Origin: Bacteroidota bacterium
GTDB taxonomy: Bacteria > Bacteroidota > Bacteroidia > Chitinophagales > Chitinophagaceae
Length of the DNA: 64,000 nucleotides
NCBI GenBank assembly: GCA_018267965.1
Contig: JAFDXK010000002.1
Span: 186,001-250,000 of the forward strand
Direction of reading: 5' to 3'
Within the stretch, counting starts at the first letter, position 1. Every line of letters begins with the position of its first letter. This document shows positions 51,874 to 61,106 of this stretch, one piece after another. The position numbers were made by a program, and so were the translations under genes. A model generated the notes under the pieces. That model did no database searches. It was given only the letters and a program-made list of their open reading frames with translations, and was not told the origin of the DNA.

Positions 51874-54393
51874 ATGAAAAAATCATTATCCTTGTTGCTG
51901 TTACTAGCAGCAACGACTACTGTAAACGCACAGTATTTTCAAAGATTATATGGTACAACTGGTGATGAGTTCTTGACTGATGGCCACAATAGCACAGTAG
52001 GTAATTACGCCAATTATGGTGCTTTTTTTGTCGCCCCAAGTCCTGTTAACTCATACATCTTTACTGCAACAAAAACTAATTGGAGAGGACAATGTCCAGC
52101 AGGTGGAACTTTTTTTAATAACGAGTATCAATTAAATGATGCACTTACCATTTTAGCTCCAACGCTAAAAATTCAGGAAGTTCATTCTGTCGAAAATTCA
52201 GCCTTGCAAACCTTTGCGACTGCAGGTTCCTATATAAATGGGCAGGTTCCTGCGGGTGGATATCAAGGAGTTTTTTATGCCGAACTAAATGCTGATGGTA
52301 CCATGTCTCCTAATATTAAACGGTATACTATTCCTGGTTTAACTTCTACCTATGGTAATTTACATGTTCAAAAAATTATAACATCCCTTCAAAACCAAAA
52401 TGAATACTACATATGTGGTTATATGACAGAAAACAATACGGGTAATAATAGGGTTTTTGTTATAAAAATTGATAATACCGGTACTATGATATGGAATTGT
52501 ATGTATCCTATGGTGAATATTGCAGGGACAAGCGAAACACCTTACGATATTGTTGAATCATCATATCCAAACTCGAATGGTATTTTCGAGGTGATTGTAG
52601 TTGGTAAACGAACATTACCGACCATAGGAGGAGGGCTTAATGATGATGCTTTTTTACTAAGAATCAATAGTACTAATGGCAACCCAATTAACAATGTTCA
52701 ATTTTACGGTACTGTGCTATCTAACGAATCATTTACATGTATTAAGTCTTCTTACAATCCAAACGTAGCTAGCAACCAACATGGCTATGTAATTGGTGGT
52801 AATATAAATGACAGCAGAGGAAATACTAAAACAGATTTTTGGTTTGTTGCAGTTGATCAAACTGGAACTGTAAGTTGGACAAAAAAGTATAATTATAATG
52901 GCGGCACAGGTGCTAACGAGGACCACTGTAATGATATCATAGAACATTATGACTTAATAAATCGTGTATATGAATATTACCTGGCTGGGTACACTGATAA
53001 TGGTGCTTTTGGCTCAGAAGATATATTTGTAATAAAAACTGATGATTGGGGTAATGGTGTAGGAAATGGTCAATTTACCTATGGTACAGCCGGAGACCAA
53101 AGATGTATCCGCATTGACTATACAGATAATAATGCTGATGGGCTTTCATTATTTGGCTATACTTATAGAACACCTCAACCATCTCCTCCGTTGGGTGGTT
53201 TTGATAACTGGCTTATTAAAGCACATTTTGATGGCACTGCTCCATGTGATTATGATTTGATGGATCCTGGTTCAGCTACTGGTCCTGGTTATAGAAATAG
53301 TATAGCTATAGATCCGTTTATTGATGTTTTTTATGAAAGTACTATGTATGGTAAGCTTGTTGGTGCGGCTCATAATGAAACCATTTGTGAAGATTGTGAA
53401 GATATTGCCCCTACCCCTATAGCGCATTGGAATTTCACAAGTGGTAGCCTTGTAGATGATATTAATGGCCTTACAGGTACTATTGTAGGAGGTGTTACTC
53501 CTACTCTTAATGCTATGGGAACAGGGTTTGATGCATATTATTTTGATGGCACAAGTGGTTATATTCAAGTTCCTTCAAATGCTCTGCTTGATTTAGGAGA
53601 TCCTACTCATTATAATAAATCATGGACGATTACCGCTTTAGTAAGACCTGATGGTTTCTATAGCAATTGGTGTCAAGGTAATGCCATAGTATGGCGAGGA
53701 ACGGAATATAGCACTACCCACTATAAGATGGAGATATTTGATAATGGTTATGATAATGATTGCCAAACATACAGTCCATCGTACGAAGTATTCGCGGGCG
53801 CACCTGCCGGTATTGCCGGATGGCCACAAACTGATTGGACAGCACCAACGCCTTGTGTATCAAATCCATGTGTTAGTACGGGTACGTGGTATTGCGTATG
53901 GTTAAGCTATGACGCACTTAATGAACAACTAGATCTATATGTAGACGGCAATCATGTATTTAGCCATCATTGGTCTAATCAATATACTTCATGGGGTATA
54001 GAAGATTTATTTATTGGCAGCTGTGGTAATATGGCACATCCATATTTCTTTAAGGGGGCTATTGATGACATAGCATTATATGAAGGTTCTATCAGATGTC
54101 CTTTATCATGCGTAGATCAAATAATTGGTTTGCCAAAAACTACTTCTGTAGCAAATGCCACTAAAGCAAGCAGCAATATCAGCATTTATCCAAACCCTGC
54201 TGATAATAGTTTACACATAAATGGTATTAGTGAAGCTAATTATGATATTATAGCAATTGATGGTCGTATTGTATTAAGCGGAAAAGTTAAATCAATTAAC
54301 GCAATAGACATCACTTCATTAACACCTGGCGTGTATGTTATCAAGATATTAGAAAATGGTACAACTCAAAACCTCAAATTCACCAAACAATAA
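51874..54393 (+). CDS. secreted LamG-domain protein with T9SS sorting domain
   Basis: An 839-residue exported protein. After the signal peptide (about 1-19, cut after NAQ) comes a 500-residue region of repeated beta strands (YGTTGDEFLTDGH ... WFVAVDQTGTVSWTKKYNYNGGTG ... DIFVIKTDDWGNG), resembling a beta-propeller of Bacteroidota T9SS proteins. A LamG/concanavalin-like domain follows (about 510-745; IAHWNFTSGSLVDDINGLTG, DAYYFDGTSGYIQVPSNALL, GAIDDIALYEG). The C-terminus is a T9SS type A sorting domain (ISIYPNPADNSLHINGIS, IDGRIVLSGKV, LTPGVYVIKILENG). It likely binds glycans at the surface. A terminator follows. Confidence 0.87.
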   Translation: MKKSLSLLLLLAATTTVNAQYFQRLYGTTGDEFLTDGHNSTVGNYANYGAFFVAPSPVNSYIFTATKTNWRGQCPAGGTFFNNEYQLNDALTILAPTLKIQEVHSVENSALQTFATAGSYINGQVPAGGYQGVFYAELNADGTMSPNIKRYTIPGLTSTYGNLHVQKIITSLQNQNEYYICGYMTENNTGNNRVFVIKIDNTGTMIWNCMYPMVNIAGTSETPYDIVESSYPNSNGIFEVIVVGKRTLPTIGGGLNDDAFLLRINSTNGNPINNVQFYGTVLSNESFTCIKSSYNPNVASNQHGYVIGGNINDSRGNTKTDFWFVAVDQTGTVSWTKKYNYNGGTGANEDHCNDIIEHYDLINRVYEYYLAGYTDNGAFGSEDIFVIKTDDWGNGVGNGQFTYGTAGDQRCIRIDYTDNNADGLSLFGYTYRTPQPSPPLGGFDNWLIKAHFDGTAPCDYDLMDPGSATGPGYRNSIAIDPFIDVFYESTMYGKLVGAAHNETICEDCEDIAPTPIAHWNFTSGSLVDDINGLTGTIVGGVTPTLNAMGTGFDAYYFDGTSGYIQVPSNALLDLGDPTHYNKSWTITALVRPDGFYSNWCQGNAIVWRGTEYSTTHYKMEIFDNGYDNDCQTYSPSYEVFAGAPAGIAGWPQTDWTAPTPCVSNPCVSTGTWYCVWLSYDALNEQLDLYVDGNHVFSHHWSNQYTSWGIEDLFIGSCGNMAHPYFFKGAIDDIALYEGSIRCPLSCVDQIIGLPKTTSVANATKASSNISIYPNPADNSLHINGISEANYDIIAIDGRIVLSGKVKSINAIDITSLTPGVYVIKILENGTTQNLKFTKQ

Positions 54394-54415
54394 ATCACCT
54401 ATTTAAACCCGAATA

Positions 54416-54445
54416 AATAAAGGCAGCAAGTTTGCTGCCTTTATT
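54416..54445. terminator. bidirectional terminator between the LamG-T9SS and GT4 genes
   Basis: AATAAAGGCAGC and its complement form a 12-bp stem with a 6-base loop, between two convergent genes; the stem overlaps the GT4 stop codon. Confidence 0.85.
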
Positions 54446-55568
54446 ATTTTATGCTCTTCATCAGGCAGTCCCACAGCCTGTCGGCTGATTGGTCCCAACT
54501 GAATTTTTTGATTTGCTCTTTCGCATTTGATATGAGTTTAGCACGCAAGGCTTCATCTTTATAGACGGCTTGCATTTTATCTGCTATATCCTGCACATTT
54601 GTGGGGTCTACGAGCAAGCCTGCATCACCTGCTACTTCGGGCATGGATGAAGTATCGCTAATAATAGCAGGTACATTACATTCCAATGCTTCAAGTATCG
54701 GAATACCAAAACCTTCAAACAAGGAAGGATATACCAACGCATATGCACCACCCATTACTTTGCATAGTTCATCTACATTCATATAGCCTACCCATTTCAC
54801 ATCTTCTTTAAAAGGCATGTCCTGTTGCATCGCTACAACTTCGTCATACTTCCATGCGAGACGGCCAACGATAACCAGCTTCATATTGCTACGCTGGCGC
54901 TTTTTGAAAGCAATAAATGCCTTCAACAGGTTCACGATATTCTTACGCGGATGTAATGCACCCGCAAATACAAAATATTCGCAACCGTCAGCGTACTTCT
55001 GCTTTACGGCCTCACGTTCATTCCATTCCAGTGGTTTGTATTCATCATGTGCTCCATTATACACCACATCTATTTTATCAGAAGGAATATGGTATTGGTC
55101 GCAAATATCTTGCTTAGAATAAGAAGATACTGTAGCAATGCGTTTTGCTTTTTGCGCAAAACGTGGTGAATAATAACGCCAATACATTTTATGGCTGCGG
55201 ACAAAATGTTCCGGATAATGTTCAAATGCCAGATCGTGAATCACTAGACAAGTAGGTACTTTGGTGCTCAATGACATATAACCGTCAGGAGACAGAAACA
55301 CATCGGCCTTATATTTACGCAGCATGGCAGGTATGCGCCACTCAAACCATAAATAAAACAAGATGGGATGCCTTGCCGGAGGGGAAACTACTACGGGGAT
55401 AACATTCTGAGCAAATACGAAAGACGGGTCGTAGGGACGGTCGAAGAAGAAAATAAACTCATGTTCGGGGTGCTTTTGCACCATTCGCTCCAATGTTTGG
55501 TGGGTAAACCAACCTATGCCTTCCAACTTTCCTTTTAATAAAAGCCTCGTATTTACAGCAATCCGCAT
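54444..55568 (-). CDS. glycosyltransferase family 4 (GT-B) protein
   Basis: A 374-residue cytosolic glycosyltransferase. The N-terminal half starts with MRIAVNTRLLLKGKLEGIGWFTHQTLERM; the C-terminal donor-binding half has FVFAGALHPRKNIVNLLKAF, VGRLAWKY and LVYPSLFEGFGIPILEALEC with the E-x7-E type motif. This fits GT4 mannosyl- or glucosyltransferases of surface polysaccharide synthesis. It is divergent from the flippase gene with 56 bases between, so both may serve one exopolysaccharide pathway. Substrate unknown. Confidence 0.9.
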   Translation of the reverse strand: MRIAVNTRLLLKGKLEGIGWFTHQTLERMVQKHPEHEFIFFFDRPYDPSFVFAQNVIPVVVSPPARHPILFYLWFEWRIPAMLRKYKADVFLSPDGYMSLSTKVPTCLVIHDLAFEHYPEHFVRSHKMYWRYYSPRFAQKAKRIATVSSYSKQDICDQYHIPSDKIDVVYNGAHDEYKPLEWNEREAVKQKYADGCEYFVFAGALHPRKNIVNLLKAFIAFKKRQRSNMKLVIVGRLAWKYDEVVAMQQDMPFKEDVKWVGYMNVDELCKVMGGAYALVYPSLFEGFGIPILEALECNVPAIISDTSSMPEVAGDAGLLVDPTNVQDIADKMQAVYKDEALRAKLISNAKEQIKKFSWDQSADRLWDCLMKSIK

Positions 55569-55624
55569 AGCAATGGCGACAAAAATATAATTTTACCCCT
55601 AATAGCCCGTTTTAATTTAGCTGA

Positions 55625-57070
55625 ATGCGCCGATTTTTTGTCAAAAACATATTGTTTATCATAACTATAAACCTGCTGGTAAAGCCTGTTTGGGTATTTA
55701 TGATAGACCGAACTGTGCAAAACCGTGTGGGGCATGATGCTTATGGCCTGTACCAGGCATTATTAAATATTTGTCTCATATTTCAGATATTGCTGGATTT
55801 CGGGTTGACGAGCTACAATACCAACATGATTTCCCGCAACCCTGAGAAGCTGAAGACATTATATCCTTCTATGCTTACTGTACGGCTGGTACTGATAGGG
55901 GTATTTTCTTTATTAGTAATTGTGTTTGGGTTATCAGTAGGTTACAAGGGAAAGGAATTAGGCCTTCTAGCTGCCATTATGATGATACAGGTAATGAGTT
56001 CTTTGGTATTATACCTGCGCAGTAATGTATCTGCATCATTGCGATTCAAAGTAGATGGTGTTTTGTCTGTAATGGATCGTTTATTGATGATTGCTATTTG
56101 TGGTTTCCTGTTATATTATCCAGCAACAGCATCTTATTTTAAAATTGAATGGTTTGTATATGCACAAATACTTTGTTACGGCATTACTGCGATAGTTGCT
56201 TTTTGGGCGATATATAGAATAGCCCATGCATTACCGAAGTTGTCTTTCAATATCGGGGAATTATTTACTGCTATTAGAAAGAGTTTTCCGTATGCCATCA
56301 TGGTTTTGCTGATGAGTATACATATGCGGTCGGATACAGTATTGATAGAACGTTTGGTTAGTAAAGATCAGGCTGGTATATATGCTTCTGCTACACGTTT
56401 GCTTGACCTCGGTAATATGTTCGGGATATTATTTGCCGGTGTATTACTTCCTATGTTCGGCAGGATGATAGCAGAAAAGCAAAGCATTCAGCCGCTGATA
56501 AAACTGAGTGTAAATTTATTATTGCCGGTTGCATTTATGGTAAGCTGTATTGCCTGTTTCTGGGGAGGTGATATTATGCAAACGCTCTACAAAAACGCCG
56601 GAGAATATGACGGAAAAGTATTTTCCCTGGTAATGGCGAGCTTCCCCGCTTATTGTATCATGTACACTTATTCAACGCTGCTTACTGCCAATGGCAATAT
56701 TGCACTTATGAATCGTATATCGCTTGCGGGCGCAGCTATCAGCGTGAGCCTGAACTTCTATCTCATACCTCAAAAAGAAGCATTAGGAGCCGCTATGACC
56801 GCATGTATAACACAAACAATATTGGCTGCCTGTTATATTATATTTTGTGGTAAACGTTTGCAACTGCCGCATAGCTTCAAATGGGTTTCGGCGCACCTCT
56901 GCCATATAGCCATTCTTTTTGCTGCAGGCTATTTTATTCATCTTACAACACTACACTGGATAGGGCAGGTACTATTAATATGTTTGATATCAGTAACCAG
57001 CATTGTAGCATTCCGATTTATATCGTTGAATAATATTCAAATACTATTGGCAAATAAAAACAATCGTTAG
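55625..57070 (+). CDS. oligosaccharide flippase (Wzx/MATE-like) family protein
   Basis: A 481-residue membrane protein with about 12-14 transmembrane helices, matching the polysaccharide-biosynthesis (MVF/Wzx-like) superfamily. It starts RRFFVKNILFIITINLLVKPVWVFMIDRTVQNRVGHDAYGLYQALL. The central SFPYAIMVLLMSIHMRSDTVLIERLVSKDQAGIYASATRLLD is typical of the second bundle. It is expected to move lipid-linked glycans across the inner membrane. The divergent GT4 gene supports that role. It overlaps the broken YihY gene by 4 bp at its end. Confidence 0.9.
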   Translation: MRRFFVKNILFIITINLLVKPVWVFMIDRTVQNRVGHDAYGLYQALLNICLIFQILLDFGLTSYNTNMISRNPEKLKTLYPSMLTVRLVLIGVFSLLVIVFGLSVGYKGKELGLLAAIMMIQVMSSLVLYLRSNVSASLRFKVDGVLSVMDRLLMIAICGFLLYYPATASYFKIEWFVYAQILCYGITAIVAFWAIYRIAHALPKLSFNIGELFTAIRKSFPYAIMVLLMSIHMRSDTVLIERLVSKDQAGIYASATRLLDLGNMFGILFAGVLLPMFGRMIAEKQSIQPLIKLSVNLLLPVAFMVSCIACFWGGDIMQTLYKNAGEYDGKVFSLVMASFPAYCIMYTYSTLLTANGNIALMNRISLAGAAISVSLNFYLIPQKEALGAAMTACITQTILAACYIIFCGKRLQLPHSFKWVSAHLCHIAILFAAGYFIHLTTLHWIGQVLLICLISVTSIVAFRFISLNNIQILLANKNNR

Positions 57071-58002
57071 TCTTCTATCACTTTTTTTACTTCCGGCATT
57101 TCTTTTGCCTCGCGCTTTAAAATAAATACTGCGGTATCATACGGTTCGATTCCTGACCCTAATTTCAGAGCATATACTTTTGTAAACTCCGCACCAAAAT
57201 AAAGTATGATAGAAGTATAATATACCCATGATAATATAATAATTACCGAGGCTGCTGCTCCATAGGTGGTGCCAATTGCTGAGCTGCCCAAATAATAACC
57301 AATTAAAAATTTACCCAACAGAAACAATGCGGCTGTAAACCATGCACCTCGCATGGCATCGCGCCACTTTATTTTGGCATCAGGTAATACCTTATATATT
57401 ACTCCGAATAAAAACGAGATAATTACATAGAGGATAATAGTATTAATTAACACGAACACTTCAAGGAGATCTTTTGAAAAATATTGTTGTAGTCTCTCTG
57501 TTAAAGCATCTGTAATCGTATTTATCAAAAGCGAAACCATTAATAAAAAACCCAGCCCTACAATAATTGAAAAAGATAATAGCCTGTTTTTTAAATACTT
57601 CAGCCATCCTTTTTCAGGCTTAGCCTTTATAGACCATATATAGTTAATAGAATCCTGTATGTCTGCAAAAACAGTGGTGGCGCTTAAGATGAGTATTACT
57701 GTGCCAATAATGCTATATAATGTTGCATCGGCCTTATGTATTTCTATATTATTAACGATTGAAAAAATTTGCTCTGTCCCGCTTTTGCCAATGAGGTGTT
57801 GCGTCTGGAAATATAATTTTGCCGTGATAGCTTCTTTATCAAAAAAAATACCTGTAAGTGATATGATTACCATTAAAAGCGGACCTATAGCAAAAATAGT
57901 ATAGTACGCAAGTGAAGCGCTAAGCTATATGACATTATCACTTATAAACTCATGAAAAGTAGTCTTAAACAAGTTGTAGTATGTGATAATAAAAGCTAGC
58001 AT
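57067..58002 (-). pseudogene. YihY/BrkB family membrane protein, interrupted by an amber codon
   Basis: The frame from the ATG at 58002 reads MLAFIITYYNLFKTTFHEFI, then SDNVI, then TAG at 57925-57927, then continues LSASLAYYTIFAIGPLLMVI without further stops to 57067. The family N-terminus has a Lys between the Asn-Val/Ile and Leu-Ser-Ala parts (DNV-x-K-LSASLAYYTIF), so a single AAG to TAG change explains it. The open part from the inner ATG at 57873 (268 residues) has most of the six transmembrane helices but lacks the first. The protein family is an inner membrane protein of unclear role. The remnant may still be translated from 57873. Confidence 0.75.
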
Positions 58003-58057
58003 AATTCGGCTTATTAAGTTAGCAATAAAAATGCTAAAGGTTTTGCAAAATGATCCA

Positions 58058-58090
58058 ATAAGAAAGGCGCTCTTTGAGCGCCTTTCTTAT
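58058..58090 (-). terminator. terminator after the DUF1015 gene
   Basis: A perfect 15-bp stem (ATAAGAAAGGCGCTC and its complement) with a TTT loop, adjoining the minus-strand stop of the DUF1015 gene. Confidence 0.82.
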
Positions 58091-59331
58091 CAAATTAAAT
58101 ATACTACCAGTCCGTCCCTTAGCTTAGGTTCGAACCATGTGCTTTTAGGTGGCATAACATTTCCGCTATCGGCAATATCAAATAACTGTTTGAGGCTGAC
58201 AGGATAACAAGAAAAAGCAGCAGCCATATCTCCACTGTTTACTCGTTTTTCTAACTCGCCTAAACCACGAATACCACCAACAAAATCGACTCGCTTATCT
58301 GTGCGAGGATCATTGATATTAAGCAATTTTGAAAGCACATTATTTTGCAGAATACTTACATCCAATATACCTATCGGGTCGTTGCTGAAAGTGCCGGGTT
58401 TTACGGTTAGTTTATACCAGGCTTTATTTATATATAAGCCAAATTCATGAGGCTGTGCTGGCTTATATCTTTCCTTCATAGGTGGCGATACTTCAAAATC
58501 GTTTCTTAGCATCTCTAAAAACCGTCCTTCTGACATACCATTCAAATCTTTAACCACACGGTTATAGTCTAATATTTTCAGCTGACTTTCAGGGAAAATA
58601 CAAGTGATGAAATAATTGAACGATTCATTTCCTGATATATTCAGACCATCCTCTGTAAGCTGCTCGGCAACTTTAGCTGCAGATGCTGCACGGTGATGGC
58701 CATCTGCGATATAAGTGCATGGTACATGGTCGTTAAATATCTGTGTAATAGCAGATACTTTGGGATAATCACTCACTACCCAAATAGTGTGCCTGATGCC
58801 ATCTTCTGCAACAAAATCATATTCAGGAGCATGAGAAGATTTCCATTCTGCGATGATAGTATTGATATCCTGGTTATCATTATACGCCAGAAATACTACA
58901 CCTGTCTGTGCACGTGTAGTTTTGATATGATTAATACGGTCTAATTCTTTTTCGGGGCGGGTGAATTCATGCTTTTTAATAATGCCCTTATTATAATCTT
59001 CTAATGAAGAACCGCAAACCAAACCAGTTTGAGAACGGCCGTCCATCACTAACTCGTAGATATAGTATGATGGTTCTTCATCCTGAAATAAAACTCCGTC
59101 AGCAACAAACTGGTCTAGATTTTCTTTAGCCTTATCATATACCTGCTGGCTGTGCACATCTACATTTTCAGGTAAATCAATTTCTGAACGAGTAACATGA
59201 TAAAAATGGTATGGCTTATCTGCATAAGCCCTTGCTTCTGCAACACTCACTACGTCGTAAGGGAGTGTAGCTACCTGTGCTGCCAATTCTTTTTTCGGTC
59301 TTAATCCTTTGAATGGTGTAATCTTTGCCAT
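58090..59331 (-). CDS. DUF1015 family protein
   Basis: A 413-residue cytosolic protein of the DUF1015 family. The family start ITPFKGLRPKKELAAQVATLPYDVVSVAEAR, the central ADGHHRAASAAKV and the end FEPKLRDGLVVYLI are all there. In many Bacteroidota it follows serC and serA, so a link with serine metabolism is suspected; the reaction is unknown. Here it lies 5 bases after serC, and no serA is present in between. Confidence 0.9.
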   Translation of the reverse strand: MAKITPFKGLRPKKELAAQVATLPYDVVSVAEARAYADKPYHFYHVTRSEIDLPENVDVHSQQVYDKAKENLDQFVADGVLFQDEEPSYYIYELVMDGRSQTGLVCGSSLEDYNKGIIKKHEFTRPEKELDRINHIKTTRAQTGVVFLAYNDNQDINTIIAEWKSSHAPEYDFVAEDGIRHTIWVVSDYPKVSAITQIFNDHVPCTYIADGHHRAASAAKVAEQLTEDGLNISGNESFNYFITCIFPESQLKILDYNRVVKDLNGMSEGRFLEMLRNDFEVSPPMKERYKPAQPHEFGLYINKAWYKLTVKPGTFSNDPIGILDVSILQNNVLSKLLNINDPRTDKRVDFVGGIRGLGELEKRVNSGDMAAAFSCYPVSLKQLFDIADSGNVMPPKSTWFEPKLRDGLVVYLI

Positions 59332-59336
59332 TTATA

Positions 59337-60416
59337 CTAATTGTATTTAGATTCAAATTCCTGCATTGCTGCAGTTAAGCATTCTACGTCTTTTATTGTT
59401 ATTGCATTATATAGTGATGCCCTGAAAGCACCTACAGAACGGTGCCCTTCGATACCTGTGATATTTCTTTCCTCACAAAAATCAATGAATGTCCTTTCGT
59501 GTTCCTTTTGGTTTGCAGTAAAACAAATATTCATCATGCTACGGTCGGTATGTTTTATGTTGCAGGTAAATAGGTCGTTGCGGTGTATTTCATCATAAAG
59601 CAGCTTAGCCTTTGCAATATTTTCTTTTTCTATTGCTGCAATGGTTTTTTGTTTCGTCCAGCGAAGCATTAATAACGCAGTATAAATAGAAAATATAGGC
59701 GAAGTATTTAAAACAGAATTAGCTTTTACATGAGCCGCATAATTGAGCATGGGAGGCAGCACACGAATTATTCTGCTCAACATTTCTTTTTTTATGGCTA
59801 CCAGCGTTGCTCCAACCGCACCAATATTTTTTTGCGCAACGGCATAAAACATATCACAATGCGTATAGTTCATCTCCCTACTGAAAATATCGCTGCTCAT
59901 ATCAGCAATCAATGGCACTTCAGTTTGCGGAATGGTTTTCCATTGTGTACCATAAATGGTATTGTTGGTAGTGAAATGCATGTATGCCAAACCCGATGGA
60001 ATATCTGCAGGCCACACGGGTAATTCGGTATAATTTTTTTCTTCTGAAGATGCCAAGACTGCAACATGTCCGTAATACTTAGCATATTCTATTGCATCAT
60101 GTGCCCAATAACCACTGTCTATATATCCTGCAGTATCATTCTCTGCCAAAAAATTCATAGGCACCATACTGAATTGCAATCGCCCGCCACCGTGCATCCA
60201 GAGAATCTCGTAATTATCATCCAGCCTGCACAGTTCTTTTACCAGTTGTTTGCTTTCTTCCAGTATTGCAGCAAATAATTTGCCACGATGGGGAATACTG
60301 AGAATGGATAAGCCGGTACCATTGTAATTGAGTATTGCATCTGATGCCTGTTGCAAGACTTCCTGCGGGAGTGCTGCAGGCCCTGGATTGAAATTTATTT
60401 TCAGCTTGTTACTCAT
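59337..60416 (-). CDS. serC: phosphoserine aminotransferase
   Basis: A PLP enzyme of 359 residues that makes 3-phosphoserine from 3-phosphohydroxypyruvate and glutamate in serine biosynthesis. Key segments are NFNPGPAALPQEVLQQA, WMHGGGRLQFSMVPMNFL and the PLP lysine region YAVAQKNIGAVGATLV; the end has GIEGHRSVGAFRASLYNAI. It overlaps the DUF502 gene by 4 bp (ATGA) and is followed by DUF1015, forming a three-gene operon. Confidence 0.95.
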   Translation of the reverse strand: MSNKLKINFNPGPAALPQEVLQQASDAILNYNGTGLSILSIPHRGKLFAAILEESKQLVKELCRLDDNYEILWMHGGGRLQFSMVPMNFLAENDTAGYIDSGYWAHDAIEYAKYYGHVAVLASSEEKNYTELPVWPADIPSGLAYMHFTTNNTIYGTQWKTIPQTEVPLIADMSSDIFSREMNYTHCDMFYAVAQKNIGAVGATLVAIKKEMLSRIIRVLPPMLNYAAHVKANSVLNTSPIFSIYTALLMLRWTKQKTIAAIEKENIAKAKLLYDEIHRNDLFTCNIKHTDRSMMNICFTANQKEHERTFIDFCEERNITGIEGHRSVGAFRASLYNAITIKDVECLTAAMQEFESKYN

Positions 60417-60997
60417 TTCTCTACTTCCTCAGGTCCGGTAATACCGCCGCTAACTGCAAATTTCATTGCTTCGGCGGCAGTCATTTTAGTTACGGGTTTT
60501 ATGTTTTTTACATCGGTTACAATTACCCAACCAGATACAGCGTAAGAATGTGGCAGATAAACAGATACTTTATTAGCCATGCCCATGTGTGACATATCCT
60601 TTTGGGTCATAAAACCGATACGCCACATTTCCGGATTATGATTTACACAAACCCATACCGGTTTATTGAAACGCTTTTTGTCGCCTACGAAAGAACCCAT
60701 TACATCTTTAATAGGCGAGTAGATATGTTTAATGCCCGGAACGTGTTGCAGGAGATGGTCAAATGCATCGAAAAGCATTTTTCCTAAAAAGAAACGAGTA
60801 CCCATGTAACCAATAAATGTTACAAGGGATATGATGAGTACAAAGCCAATGCCCCTTGTGCCCTTAGGTACCCACGGCACAAGGTTATCAATACTATCAA
60901 AAACGATATAGATGACATAAGCTGTAACCGCAATAGGGCTCAGAATAAGCAACCCCTGTATAAACGAACGGATGAGTACAGCTGCAGTGCGACGCAT
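60413..60997 (-). CDS. DUF502 family membrane protein
   Basis: A 194-residue protein with two transmembrane helices near the N-terminus (about 7-30 and 50-72) and a soluble C-terminal domain. Family motifs are FIQGLLILSPIAVTAYVIYIVF, PGIKHIYSPIKDVMGSFVGD and VSVYLPHSYAVSGWVIVTD. The frame is open to a GTG at 61033, but the ATG at 60997 is chosen because an exact TACCTTTG promoter box at 61015-61022 lies between the two. It overlaps serC by ATGA. Function unknown. Confidence 0.86.
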   Translation of the reverse strand: MRRTAAVLIRSFIQGLLILSPIAVTAYVIYIVFDSIDNLVPWVPKGTRGIGFVLIISLVTFIGYMGTRFFLGKMLFDAFDHLLQHVPGIKHIYSPIKDVMGSFVGDKKRFNKPVWVCVNHNPEMWRIGFMTQKDMSHMGMANKVSVYLPHSYAVSGWVIVTDVKNIKPVTKMTAAEAMKFAVSGGITGPEEVEK

Positions 60998-61014
60998 ATT
61001 GGCAATATGATGAG

Positions 61015-61022
61015 CAAAGGTA
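61015..61022 (-). promoter_or_regulatory. -7 promoter box (TACCTTTG) for the DUF502-serC-DUF1015 operon
   Basis: An exact TAnnTTTG match on the minus strand, 17 bases before the ATG at 60997. It lies inside the longer GTG-started frame and so argues against that start. Confidence 0.5.
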
Positions 61023-61106
61023 AAGTATTGCACTGCGGAAAACCATAGTTGTTTTATTGAATATTGAAGAATTAGCTATTTATTTGTAATTGCTTATCGG
61101 CGTTAT

